Shown: positions 1-9,849 of the stretch, in pieces
Numbering within the stretch: position 1 is the first letter of the stretch
Layout of the letters: each line of letters begins with the position of its first letter
Source of the DNA: Camelus bactrianus
Lineage: Eukaryota; Chordata; Mammalia; Artiodactyla; Camelidae
Assembly: GCF_048773025.1 (NCBI RefSeq)
Contig: NC_133566.1
Coordinates: 18,323,001 to 18,387,000 of the forward strand
Length of the DNA: 64,000 nucleotides
Reading direction: 5' to 3'
Translations under genes and position numbers: made by a program
The notes under the pieces: generated by a model
Databases searched by the model: none
Seen by the model: only the letters and a program-made list of their open reading frames with translations
What the model was told of the DNA's origin: nothing

Positions 1-492
1 TGTTTTCACAAGATACAGTCAATCCCTGAAATGAAATCTGAGTAACATATTTTAGCTGGAAATGCATAGAAAATGTATGCATTGAAGAGATTCCATTTAA
101 AGTATTGCTTCCAAGTGATGCTTGACCTCATAAGGGGTCATGGCATTTACATGTGATAGCACAGAATGACAGAAGTAAAAGAATGATTGAATTGACGAAA
201 TAGCTGATCTTGTTTCTGGTTAAGAAAATAAAATGTAACTAAAGATCGCTGGCTATTCTAAGATAATGGATTTATGGGAAGAGCAATTAAAATTCCAATG
301 TGTCAATTCCATTAAATTTAAAGTGTGTGGAAAATCACAGAAATCAAGCAGACCTGAGCCCTCCAATTATGGATCTGAAGATACTTAATAGATTATTTCA
401 AAAAACCAATACATCATTGAGATTAAAAGCCATTGTATTTCAGTCTTTAAGCCATTTTGAGGTGATTTCTGTGTATGGAGTGAGGGAGGGTT

Positions 493-657
493 TGTACTAT
501 ACTGTAGAGCACAGGGAAATATATTCAATATCTTATAGTAGCCTATGGTGAAAAAGAATATGAAAATGAATGTATGTATATCCACATGTGACGGAAGCAG
601 TGTGCTGCGCACCAGAAATTGACATGACATTGTAAACTGACTAGACTTCAAAAAATA
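493..657 (+). mobile_element. L1 3'-UTR fragment
   Basis: This stretch contains the diagnostic artiodactyl L1 3'-end words 'GAGCACAGGGAAATATATTC', 'TTGTAAACTGACTA' and a short A-rich end. The same words recur in the L1 tails near 45.9 and 53.9 kb. Only the 3' untranslated end is left, with no ORF2. The left edge is uncertain. Confidence 0.7.
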
Positions 658-2149
658 AAGTGTATGCTTTTTGGACTGATACTTCTATACCTGAGAGTTT
701 AACCTATTAAAATAAAACTGCCCTTCCTCATGGAGAATATAAAATCATACTTCCTGCTGTATTCTGTGTAGTGGTCAATAACCTTAAAGTAAATGCCCAC
801 CAGTAGGATTGAGGTTACTTAAAATGTGCTGCATTCCCTCCACAGAATAGTCCATAAACATTACAAAACCTTAATTTGATACATGCAGGATTGGTTATAG
901 AAATTCCTTTGGTTAATTGTTATCTAAGGAAAAAAAGACACAATTTGGTAAATCAAAGGACAGAAGACTACTTTTGTATAAAAAAATATATATATATATA
1001 AGATACACAAGCAGGAATTTCATATTTACTGTCTGTGAAAAGTTGTTCCCCTTTTCCTGTTGCCTTAAACTGTTTTACTAACATACATGTTTCAAATTTT
1101 TGAAAGAGAGCCAAATTTTTCTATCCAGCTCCATTAACTTGAGTGTTCTGAGCAAATCGTGAGTTTATCTCATCAGACAAGACTGAGTTAAAACTGGCTT
1201 AAGCCTTCACCCCTCTTCCTGCCCATGACTTTAGAGAAACATCATCTAAGAGCTAACAGAGCAGCTGTTAGCCGGGCAGCAGCAGAAACAGGAAAGCGAC
1301 TGGACCACGTCAAGTCCATCAGGCTGCGCATGGTCCACGGGACCGAGATTGAGCCTTTGCTCCGCGAAAGCAGCTCTCACTGCCCCGTCACATCAGCCGG
1401 CACTTGGCTGGGAAGATCGTGGGGTGGGACACTGTCAGCACTGGGATGCATCTGTGCTTGGTCCCCATCTCCATCTGCAGGGACCCGCCTGTCCCACCCT
1501 CTCTTCCCAAACCGCATTTTTGACATCTCATGTGGATCACAGAACCTAGCCCCTAACTCTGTTTAAACCAATATCCTTTCTGAATTCCTATTTGCTTGTT
1601 AGTCTTTTGTCTTCAACTCCATGACTACTTAGGGGACAAATCATTGGGTGTTTCCAAAGGAGAATGGGCTAGTGATGGATGTAACAGTACAGGCATCGTG
1701 AGTAACAGAGAGGCATCTCACAGTCAAAATTCTTTGAGGCTCTGCATTGAAAATTCTATAAACTGCTGTGTCACAAACTGGCCACTAGATGGCAGAAAAC
1801 CCCGCAATAAACACTAGAAGTAGGCGTGGTCTTAGAAATACTGGGAGAGCAAGAGTGATGCTGTCCCATTTTCAACGGGAGCCCCTAAGGCTTGAATGGG
1901 TTCTCTGGTGCGATGGGGACCCCTGGAGAGGAGCTGCCACTGTGCTGAGTGCTGGAGAAAACCCCGTCACATGCTCTGGAAGCCCTGCCTTGCCCCTCCC
2001 CTCTGTGACGGCTGTGTCCCCAGAGCCCATCCTTACCCTGCCTGAACAGGAGCAGCCTCAGGAAGCAGCCTGGGGACACTGAGACCCCAGCTTGGCTCCT
2101 CTCCCCCCTGCTGCGCTGACTCAGGTGAGGAAGGCGGGCCCAGGCTCCA
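658..2149. other. Intergenic DNA, no gene recognised
   Basis: AT-rich to about 1200, with a short TA run near 985-1000, then more GC-rich. The open frames here (for example 1225-1566) have no recognisable domain, splice structure or V motif. I see no promoter octamer, RSS or clear repeat. Confidence 0.5.
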
Positions 2150-2905
2150 CCCTCGGTTTCTCTGCATCACACATGCACGTGTCCTTGAAGGTGAAGCTGT
2201 GAGTCTGCTTTGTTTGCTGATCAGAAGTGCATCAAGCTGAATGAGCTACTTGCTTGGCATTAATGTCTGGGGATGTCCATGTTTGTTGCCCCACTTAGAT
2301 GCCAGTGGGGACATTGTGGGGACACTGTCTCCAGCTTTCCTTCCTGTCTCTGGAGAGAGGATCACCATCACCTGCCGGGCCGGAGTGCTCACACTGTCAT
2401 AGCTTGAAACCAGCAAAGCCCAGGACCAGCGCCTGAGCTCCTGCCCACCCACACTGGCCCCGGACAGGATGCCTTTCTGGTTATGGGGCAGTGGGTCCCC
2501 ACATGCATCATTCTCGCCATCAGCAGGACAGCTGCTTTTAGGAGCACAGGCCCCTCCTCCGGTCACCACTCTGAGCTTAAAACTGACCCAGCTGCAGCTT
2601 CCAAACTGGGGCTCTTATGGTATCTTGGGCCTTCTCAGGGGAACAGGGCTCGGCCAGCAGCTCTGACATCACACACCCTCCCTCCTGACACTCCCTTCCC
2701 GCCTCTATGGGGCACCTCCCGGGCATCTCGTCTGCATCACTGAGTGAAGCGCTTCAGTGTTTTGTCCCACCTCCTGTTCTGCACTCACTGCCTCCAGTTC
2801 ATCCTTACATCACACACATGTGTCCTCGTCCTCAGTGTCCAGGCCCTTGTTCCTACCGCACATCCTGGCCCGTGGTTCCCTGGAGCTCTGACCCCACCAC
2901 ATGAG
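2150..2905 (+). repeat. Segmental duplication D1, left copy
   Basis: Aligns by eye with 22690-23440 at moderate identity. Shared landmarks are a tract ending in TGAGCTAC...TGCTTG, the V-relic acceptor 'CCACTTAGA', and a downstream run with 'CCTCCTGTTCTG' and 'TGTCCTCGTCCTCA'. It carries one degenerate kappa V relic per copy. Divergence is much higher than in the IGKV4 duplication, so this event is older. Confidence 0.75.
2299..2565 (+). pseudogene. Decayed kappa V segment
   Basis: A splice acceptor (CCACTTAG, ending 2298) is followed by a kappa FR1: the residues DIVGTLSPAFLPVSGER then ITITCRA, with the first conserved cysteine and the start of CDR1 in frame. After CDR1 the frame breaks, FR2 is compressed, and only patches of FR3 remain (a GSGS-like patch and a TTCTCGCCATCAGC patch) before a CCTCCT CDR3-like end. 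No RSS is recognisable and no leader exon was found. The subgroup is unclear; FR1 is nearest IGKV3/6. The relic is duplicated at 22849. Confidence 0.7.
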
Positions 2906-3715
2906 TCCTTGTGGAAGAGTGCTGGTGGTAAGTTGTGCTCATTGGAAACCAGAAAATAAACTACAGGCTGCTCACAGGAGGACGCTGAAGAGAGTCCCAC
3001 ATCCCAGGCGGTCCTCACAAGCCTCACTCCCACAATCAGCTCTGGGTCTCATCCATGGAAACCCCAGAGCAGCACACTAGTCTTAGAGAGGAGAAAGTGG
3101 AAGAGAGGGCCTGATGGGAGACGCTGAGAGTCCCCAGCCTGCTGCTCACAGGAGCGAAGCCAAGGGCCTCAGCTGGGGTCTCCACGGGCAGCAGGACACG
3201 GTCCCCTCTCCTAAGACGTGGGCTGGACACGCTGCTGCCTCGTTGGGTCAGAAACACGTGCCCACATTCTCTCTGTCGGGGTGTGGCTTCTCCCTAACTA
3301 TTCACTTCAGCAACGACGTGATTTTCGTTTTACTGACCAGGCTTTGCTTGGTGCGAATCTGTTCTCTGTGATGAGGACAGGCTGACCTGGCTCTCCCATG
3401 ATACCTGACTGCCTGCCTTGGTCTTCAGTCAAGAGGAGATTAGGGATCTGGTTAGAGCAGAAAGCAGAACAAGACCCCATCTCTGTAAGAGGAGGTCCTT
3501 GAGTGAGCACTCTGCAGGCATCTGGCTGGCTCGGGGGTGGCCTCCGTCCCAGCCTTGGAGAGGAGCCCTGTGAAGCTGGCAGCCTCACTGGTCCCACTCA
3601 GTCCGGCCTCTGGGACCAGAGCAGCTCTGTCCTCCCCACGTCCCTGCAGCTGCAGGTGCAGGGAGCCTGCCCCCTGGGAGGGCGCTAGGGAAGAGCTCTG
3701 GCCAGGCCATCACAC
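2906..3715. other. Intergenic DNA upstream of the 3.8 kb V gene
   Basis: GC-moderate sequence without V motifs or a recognised repeat. The overlapping open frames on both strands are short and lack any familiar protein signature. Confidence 0.5.
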
Positions 3716-3723
3716 ATGCAAAT
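3716..3723 (+). promoter_or_regulatory. Immunoglobulin octamer, reverse (ATGCAAAT) orientation
   Basis: ATGCAAAT lies 114 bp upstream of the leader ATG at 3837. Kappa promoters usually carry ATTTGCAT in the direction of transcription; here it is in the heavy-chain orientation. Octamer function tolerates both orientations. An ATTTAA element near 3747 could be the weak TATA box. Confidence 0.6.
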
Positions 3724-3836
3724 CAGCTCCCAGGGACCCTGTGATGATTTAACCCCAGGGCTCAGCCTCGATTCCAGAGCAGCTCCATCCCCCTGATCCT
3801 TGGTCCAGAAGCGGCAGATCCCAGGGACCGTCCACG

Positions 3837-4727
3837 ATGAGCTTGCAGACCCTGCTCCTCTGTCTCCTGGCGATGAGCTTTCAGGGTGAGCGTGGCTCCC
3901 ACTGCAGAGCCTGAGCTGGAGCCCTTGGCACAAAGCTCACGCGCTCGCAAGGGCTTTAGAAGTTACAGTGCGATGTACGAGTTGTTTTGACAACTTGTAT
4001 GAGAAGCCGAGGAAGAGTCCAAGGCTGACAAAAAGGAAGAGGCAAAAATAGCTTTGACGCTGTCCTCTTCCCTCTGAGGACCCCAGAGCCCTGTGTCCAC
4101 GCTCCCACCGGGGTCCGCCCGCTCTGTAGGGGCTCAGCAGGGACTCACTGGACCATGAGGAGTGGACCCAACCGTTAGCCCTCAGAACGGTGCTGTCCAC
4201 TCTCGTGTTGCTTTCAGTGTGCCCCGGTCCTCAGGTCACACTAGTAGCCATTTGGATGTGGGTTCTTGGACACAGGCAAACGGACAGAGGCCCAGGGGCA
4301 CTTAACGTTTGTCTTGCTTAAGCTTGACATGGTTCCCCTGAGGAACATGCTTCATCTAAAGAAAAATGTTTTCTCTAAGCCTTTGATTAAAGTCATACAT
4401 TGTGTTGCCTTGATGGGGTGTCCTTACAGGCTGCTGGGGGCAGATCGCCCTGACTCAGTTTCCAGAAAGCCTGGCAGCATCTCACGGAAGCCTTGTCTCC
4501 ATCACCTGTAGAAGCAGCATAGAGGTAGGTACCTCCATGGCCTGGTACCAGCAGAAACCCAAGGAGGCTCCCAGGCTGCTCATCTTTGGGGCTTCTGCCC
4601 GGGCCTCAGGAACCCCGTCCAGGTTCCGGGGAAGCGGCTCTGGCTCTGACTTCTCCCTCGCCATCCACGGAGTGGAAGCTGAAGATGTCGGAGTGTATTA
4701 CTGCCAGCAGCACATCAGCCTGCCTCT
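3837..4727 (+). CDS. IGKV: Kappa V gene, intact, subgroup unassigned
   Basis: Leader exon 3837-3885 (49 bp, [16 protein letters not shown] plus one split base) ends at a GTGAGC donor. The V exon 4430-4727 follows a TTACAG acceptor, and the frame is open throughout. FR1 starts [17 protein letters not shown]; the first Cys lies in SITCRSS, Trp in [15 protein letters not shown], and the second Cys in [15 protein letters not shown]1 has 11 residues, as in IGKV3/6. FR3 ([20 protein letters not shown]) is atypical but keeps the core residues. The product would be the variable half of a kappa chain after joining to J. FR2/CDR2 ([14 protein letters not shown]) resemble IGKV3, whereas the leader does not, so I leave the subgroup open. 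The octamer, splice sites and RSS are all present, so it is potentially functional. Confidence 0.85.
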
Positions 4728-4755
4728 CACAGTGACAGACCCTCAGATAAAAACT
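4728..4755 (+). promoter_or_regulatory. V-RSS, 12-bp spacer
   Basis: Heptamer CACAGTG, 12-bp spacer ACAGACCCTCAG, nonamer ATAAAAACT. It sits directly after the CDR3 germline codons of the 3.8 kb V gene. The heptamer is perfect and the nonamer keeps its AAAAA core. Confidence 0.9.
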
Positions 4756-5789
4756 TCCTTTCTGGTCCAGTGACTCCCGCTTGGTGCACAGACACCTGCT
4801 TCCTGCAAGGGGCCACGATGTGAGAGCTGTACAGTGTCCACAGTTTAGACGCTCAGGGTCTCAGAGTCTATGTTTTCTGACCTGGAGGAGCAGGGGCCTC
4901 ACATTTCAACCCAATCTACATAGGGAAGCAGGCGGAGGAGATTAGAGCCAAGCCGTGATCAACACAGAAGCTTTAATGTATTGTTATTTCCACCATCAAC
5001 TGCAGCACAGAGGACTCCAAACAATCAATTAAAACGCAACGATGTATTATTTCGCGTGCCTCAGCGGGCTGGCTGGTGGAGGCTCTGCTGGTTGGCCAGG
5101 GCCCCCGCCGGCCGCTGTGACCGGAGGGCAGCTGGGCGGGGACGTTCATCGTTCTCGCCCACTCGGCTGCCTCCTGGTGCTGCTGACGGCTGGGGAGGCT
5201 CGGTTGTCCTCTTAGTCTCATACAAGAGGTAAAGCGTGGTTGGAGGCCCCCCCCCACCCCGCAGGTGCAGGCTCTGAAGAGGGAACTGACAGGAGAAAGT
5301 TTTTAACTAATGACACTGTTCTTTTTCCCTATCACCACGCACTGGTAATTCTGAACAACATCGGGGGTGAAACACTCCTCCCCGCAGGCAGGACCACCTC
5401 CAGGCCCCACCCTCCGTCCTTGTCCTGACGCTGGGGGGCCCGCTCGCGTGTCTGGTGGCCAGCGCTGGCTGCTGGCCGGGAGCCTCAGTTCTCCCCCGCG
5501 TGGCCCCTCATCCTCCAGTAGGCTGGACCCACTTCCTCACATCCAAGAGGGAAGATGGGAACTGCAAGGCGCGTGAGGCCTGGACCCCAGAGCTGGCACA
5601 GGCTTCCTTTCTCCACTTTCTGTTTGTCAAAGCAAGACCCCCGACCTGCTGTTTCAAGGCGCAGTGACATAGACTGCAGTCTTGATGGGAGGAACGTGTG
5701 ACCATGCTTTTCTGATCTACCACTGTTCTCTTGCATTATACACTTAACCACCACCAAAGGCAAAGGCTGCGGTGTTTATGGGTTACTTA
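4756..5789. other. Intergenic DNA with a GC-rich stretch
   Basis: No gene recognised. Positions about 5060-5170 and 5400-5500 are locally GC- and CpG-rich compared with the flanks. Short open frames here show no familiar motif. Confidence 0.45.
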
Positions 5790-5935
5790 TGATGTGCTGT
5801 GAATTGAGCTAAGTTGTGGTATGAGACATTTTATTCCCAGCTTCCCATTGAGGCCCTGAGGCCGACAGAGGTTATGAACTATGTCGTCTAGGTAGTAAAA
5901 TCAGATTCTAACCTGAAAATCTGATTCACGGACGG
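5790..5935 (-). mobile_element. MIR-like SINE relic
   Basis: On + this reads 'CCCATTGAGGCCCTGAGG', 'GACAGAGGTTATGAACTATG', 'TAGGTAGTAAAATCAGATTC', which follows the reverse complement of the MIR core (gaggaaactgaggc, agaggttaagtaactt, agtaagtggcagag). It is very diverged and the ends are approximate. Confidence 0.5.
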
Positions 5936-6284
5936 GGTTGAGGACTTTAACAGCACAATGCCTGCTGGGCCCCAACCCACCAGGACCCTTCCTGTTCCTC
6001 CTAAGACCTCACTGGGCTCACTGGGCTCCAGCCTTACTGGCCACGTGGCCCTGCCTTGAACACACCCTGCACAGTCCTCCCCTTGGACCTCTTCTCTCTC
6101 TTGTCCCAGTGTCAGCAGAACTTTTCCTCCAGACCCCCATTGTGTGAACCCCTTCATCCATCAGTTCAATAGAGTGCTTCCCTGCTCAGTGCCCACCCTG
6201 GCCCTACAGTAATAGTATATACTGTTCCAACTTGTGCTCAAAGCGCTTCTCAAGCTTCTTTCTTTCTTTAGAGTCTGATGCTCT

Positions 6285-6400
6285 AGTAGAATTTAAGCTC
6301 CAAAGGGTCGGGGACATTTGTCTGCTCTGTGCATTGATGTATCTCAACGTCACACAAGAATATCTGGCACGTTGAGTTTGCAACATTGATGCGCGTATAT
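6285..6400 (+). mobile_element. L2 3'-end relic
   Basis: The run 'TAGAATTTAAGCTCCAAAGG', 'GGGGACATTTGTCTGCTCTG', 'TATCTGGCACGTTGAG' follows the LINE-2 3' end consensus (tagaatgtaagctccatgag, gcagggacttttgtct, gtgcctggcacat). It is an old fossil with approximate ends. Confidence 0.6.
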
Positions 6401-6839
6401 TGTACATTCTAGTTAGAAAGAAAAAATGATCACACACAAAGTAAAACACCCCTCTAAGACTTAGAGCATTAAACCTGTGCTCTGCTACTGCACGAAATCT
6501 AACAGGAATCATAGAGCGGCCAAGGAAAAGCTCATACCTCTGACAGCAGGACACCTGATAAGTCCAGGATTAGCTCGAGTGAAGATTTCAGAGATGATGT
6601 AACAGAGTATGAAAGGGAGAAATTCACAACCTGGTTTTAAAAGTCATTTTGATTAATTAATGTTTTATTCAAGTTTTAAAAATCTAAAACCTCTGCTTCT
6701 CTAATGTCTTCCATTTTTATTTGTGTGTGCCAGGCACTCATCTAGGTACTGCAGTCAGAGCAGTCAGGTTCACATCGTATTGGGTGGAGGTCAGGGAATA
6801 AACAAAGAGTCTTCATTTCTAATCCTTTCTACATTTTAA

Positions 6840-7900
6840 GGTAGAAACTTACATAATTGATTTTAAAACTTGTTTTACTGTTTAAAATAAGAGACAATTC
6901 TGTATTTCTCTCTAAACATTGCTTTTGCAACACTTCACAAATGCTGACATTTGGTGCTTGTAACATCCTTCAGGTTCAAATGTTTTCTAATGTTCCCTTT
7001 CTGATTGACTTGCAATTTAAAATTCTACTGCTGGATTTTCAAATATTCAGAGAGTTTTTTCAGATATCTTTTTTTTTTTTTAAACCTCGTTTGACTGCAT
7101 TGTGGCCAGGTAACATCTCCTTGAGAACTGTACTGAAACTTTATTGAATAGTCCAGCATATTTTCCATTTTGGTAAGTGCTCTATTGTCACTTAAAAAGA
7201 ATGTGCTTTATTTATTTGTGGGAGTGTTGCTTCACAAAGTCTATTTGGTCCAGATGGTTGGTAACACTATTCAGATCATTTATAGCATTACTGTTTCATT
7301 AAGTGTCTTTCAGGCTTACATTTTCTCTCTCAGTTGACACTTTGACTACATCTTTACTGATTAATTAATTTCCTGATTTTTTTTCCCCTAACGGTTGTTG
7401 TAGTGCAGTGTTTCATTCCAGGGAAATTTTTGCTCCTTCTACCCTGGGAATGTTTGACAATGTCTGGATTCTTCAGACCATTTAATTGTTAGAGATTTAT
7501 TTCCAATTACAACCAGGACCACAGAGGGAGCTGTGGGTAAGCTGATTTTTCTTAGGCTTCAGCCACTGAATTTGTGGTTTTGAGTTGACTCTGGATTTTA
7601 TATTATGAAAGCCCTGGGAAAAATTTCTTAAAACCTTGCAAATTTTAGACAATTTTTTTCAAAATCTTTAGACTTCCTGTCCCTCTCTCTTCCTCTCAGG
7701 ACTTCAATTATACACATAATACACTGTGTGAAGTTTTCACACAGGTCATGGATGCTCTATGGATTTTATGTATTTTTTCAATATTTTCCCCATTGTGCAC
7801 AACTATGGGTATTTTCTATTGCTAAAGTCACTAATCTTTTCTTCAACAATATCTGCAATCATCACTTGAAACACTTGGACTCTCTTGGGTCTTGCTTTCA
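6840..7900 (-). mobile_element. Old L1 fragment(s), antisense
   Basis: Read on -, 7080-7300 matches L1 ORF2-type sequence. On + it shows the familiar 'GTGGGAGTGTTGCTTCACAA' and 'TATTTGGTCCAGATGGTTGG' words of old mammalian L1 copies. The part near 7690-7880 (on +: ACACAGGTCATGGATGCTCT) matches another common antisense L1 stretch. No open frame survives. The edges and the number of separate pieces are uncertain. Confidence 0.55.
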
Positions 7901-8564
7901 GGCTTTCCTAGAAAAGCCCAGAAGACCATTTGGAAGGGGACAATTTTGCCTTTCTACTGAAACAAAGCCTTTCTGAGGACACAAACTGACGCACCGTGAA
8001 TTATGAGGTTCTTTTGCCCTGGCTGGTGGAAGCAAGTAATCTTGGTTCTATGTAAGCTCTGCAGTTTTTTCCTCTTAGAAGTTCAGAGAATATTTTCTAA
8101 GACTTCAGTAGATTTTTCACATCTGTTATCAATCAGTACATTGTGGCATATAGAGAGGAAACTAGTTATCCTGGGTTCTGTCTCTGTGCTAATGATTTCT
8201 CTCACCAAGGGCATCAGGGAATCAGATCAGAGGAAGACATTTTGGCCTCAGTGAGAGCCCCAGGTGTGACATGCAGACATCTTATCAAATTTCCTGCAGT
8301 TTCTTGAAATAGATCACACCAGTAGAAACTGTCTTAGATGGAAAGGTAGCAAGAAAAGCACATTATGAACATTGAAAAGAGCGAAAGGACGCTCTACCAA
8401 AAGGACGGTAGACTGATTCAGTCCTGTGGCCTCCAGAGAGAGGCATGCTGTCTGCGGGCAGATTTGCACAGCGCCGCTCAGACTGGGGAGACGCTGCACC
8501 TGGGCTGTGTTACGGAGCTTGGCCGGCCCTGCAGCTGTGCCCACCTCGGCCCCGTCCCCTGCTG

Positions 8565-8572
8565 ATTCGCAT
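8565..8572 (+). promoter_or_regulatory. Octamer variant ATTCGCAT for V1-A
   Basis: One mismatch from ATTTGCAT, 82 bp upstream of the leader ATG. TTATAT at about 8600 is a plausible TATA-like element. The same variant is present in V1-B (18034), whereas V1-C has the perfect octamer. Confidence 0.65.
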
Positions 8573-8646
8573 GTCAGAGGAGACTTCATCAACTGTCTGG
8601 TTATATCTTGGGCAAGACTCAATCCCAGGCAGGACACAGAGGGAAC

Positions 8647-9117
8647 ATGAGGGCCCCCGCTCAGCTCCTCGGCCTCCTGCTGCTCTGGCTCCCAGGTAAG
8701 GACGGAGACGCTGGGATTTACTCAGCCCTGGGTGCTCAGTGCTGTCTGGCCCTTCAGGGAAGTCCTCTTATCACATTAGCAATAACAGGGATATTTGTTT
8801 TCTATGTTTCCCATCTCAGGTGCCAGGTGTGCTACCCAGGTGACCCAGTCTCCCTCCTCCCTGTCTGCATCTCTGGGAGACACAGTCACCATCACCTGCC
8901 AGGCCAGTCAGAGCATTAGCAGTTACTTAGCCTGGTATCAGCAGAAACCAGGGCAAGTTCCTAAGCTCCTGATCTATGATGCATCCAGTCTGTACACCGG
9001 GGTTCCTTCGAGGTTCAGTGGCAGTGGATCAGGGACAAGTTTCACTCTCACCATCAGCGGCGTGGAGGCTGAAGATGTCGGAACTTATTACTGTCAGCAG
9101 TATAATAGTGCGCCTCC
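8647..9117 (+). CDS. IGKV1: Kappa V gene, subgroup 1 (V1-A), intact
   Basis: Leader exon 8647-8695 encodes [16 protein letters not shown], the classic IGKV1 signal peptide without the MD prefix, and has a GTAAGG donor. The V exon 8820-9117 follows CCATCTCAG. The mature protein starts [18 protein letters not shown]. Cys23 lies in [12 protein letters not shown], Trp35 in [15 protein letters not shown], and Cys88 in [15 protein letters not shown]3 carries [20 protein letters not shown] with intact core residues. Length, splice sites and RSS are normal. It supplies one germline choice for the kappa-chain variable domain. The parsimonious reading is a functional IGKV1 gene; only the one-mismatch octamer is unusual. 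Confidence 0.93.
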
Positions 9118-9145
9118 CACAGTGCTACAGGCCAGAGCAAAAACC
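9118..9145 (+). promoter_or_regulatory. V-RSS of V1-A
   Basis: Heptamer CACAGTG, 12-bp spacer CTACAGGCCAGA, nonamer GCAAAAACC. One mismatch in the nonamer. Confidence 0.9.
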
Positions 9146-9515
9146 ACCCGGGGAGGCAGACTTGTGAGCCTGGGCCTCCCCAGCTGCTGCTCCTCGTGCC
9201 TCTGTCTGGTGAGAGCGTTTCTCAGCTGCAGCCATGCTTCGAATGTGACTGGAAGGTGTTGGTAGGAGCGGAAGGGCGGAGCTCGCTAACTCCCTTTCCT
9301 CCTCCTCAGTCCCTACAAAGACATGACAGTGCCGCTCCTTATTTAATAATGACATTGATTACACCTGAGGAGTCTGCCTTATGGTATCAGTCAGGATGCA
9401 CACAGTAAAAGAAAAGCCATTCTATACATTCCAAGCAACGATTCTTAAAAAAATGTGGGTCTAAATGAAAAACTTCTGAAGGCTGGGGAGTGTGACACTG
9501 AGTGAGGCAGTACTA

Positions 9516-9849
9516 GAAATAAGTAGTTCCTGGTTCTCAAGGGATGGGAATTGTGAATTTCAGCACTGTAACCACGGGGACCCTTGCCCACCTGAGCACT
9601 GGGTAAAAAGTGGCCTTGGTTGCCCAGTATGGGCTGTGGAGCCAGCAGAGCCAGGGAACCTGCTGTAACCCCACATAGCTGTGGTTTGGGAACACCTGGA
9701 GAGTGCTTACCTGGGTAGATGTCCGTGGATGAGAGCAACTGTGTAGAAGTCCAGCTGTCCTGATGTGAGATTCCAGCATTGGACAATTAGAGCATATTCC
9801 ATCCAACAGCAGCAGCACATTTTTCTCAAGTGCACACAGAACCTTATAC
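9516..9849. other. Intergenic DNA, nothing recognised
   Basis: No V motif, RNA gene or familiar repeat. Antisense open frames here have no recognisable domain. Confidence 0.45.

Larger units (their letters stand above)
8321..9515 (+). repeat. IGKV1 duplication unit, copy A
   Basis: Collinear with 17790-19005 at a constant offset of 9469 bp through the promoter and V exon, diverging gradually past 9250. The unit contains promoter, leader, intron, V exon, RSS and about 370 bp of 3' flank. Within it, about 8464-8720 is nearly identical between copies, whereas the first 140 bp and the V exon are clearly more diverged. Confidence 0.85.
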
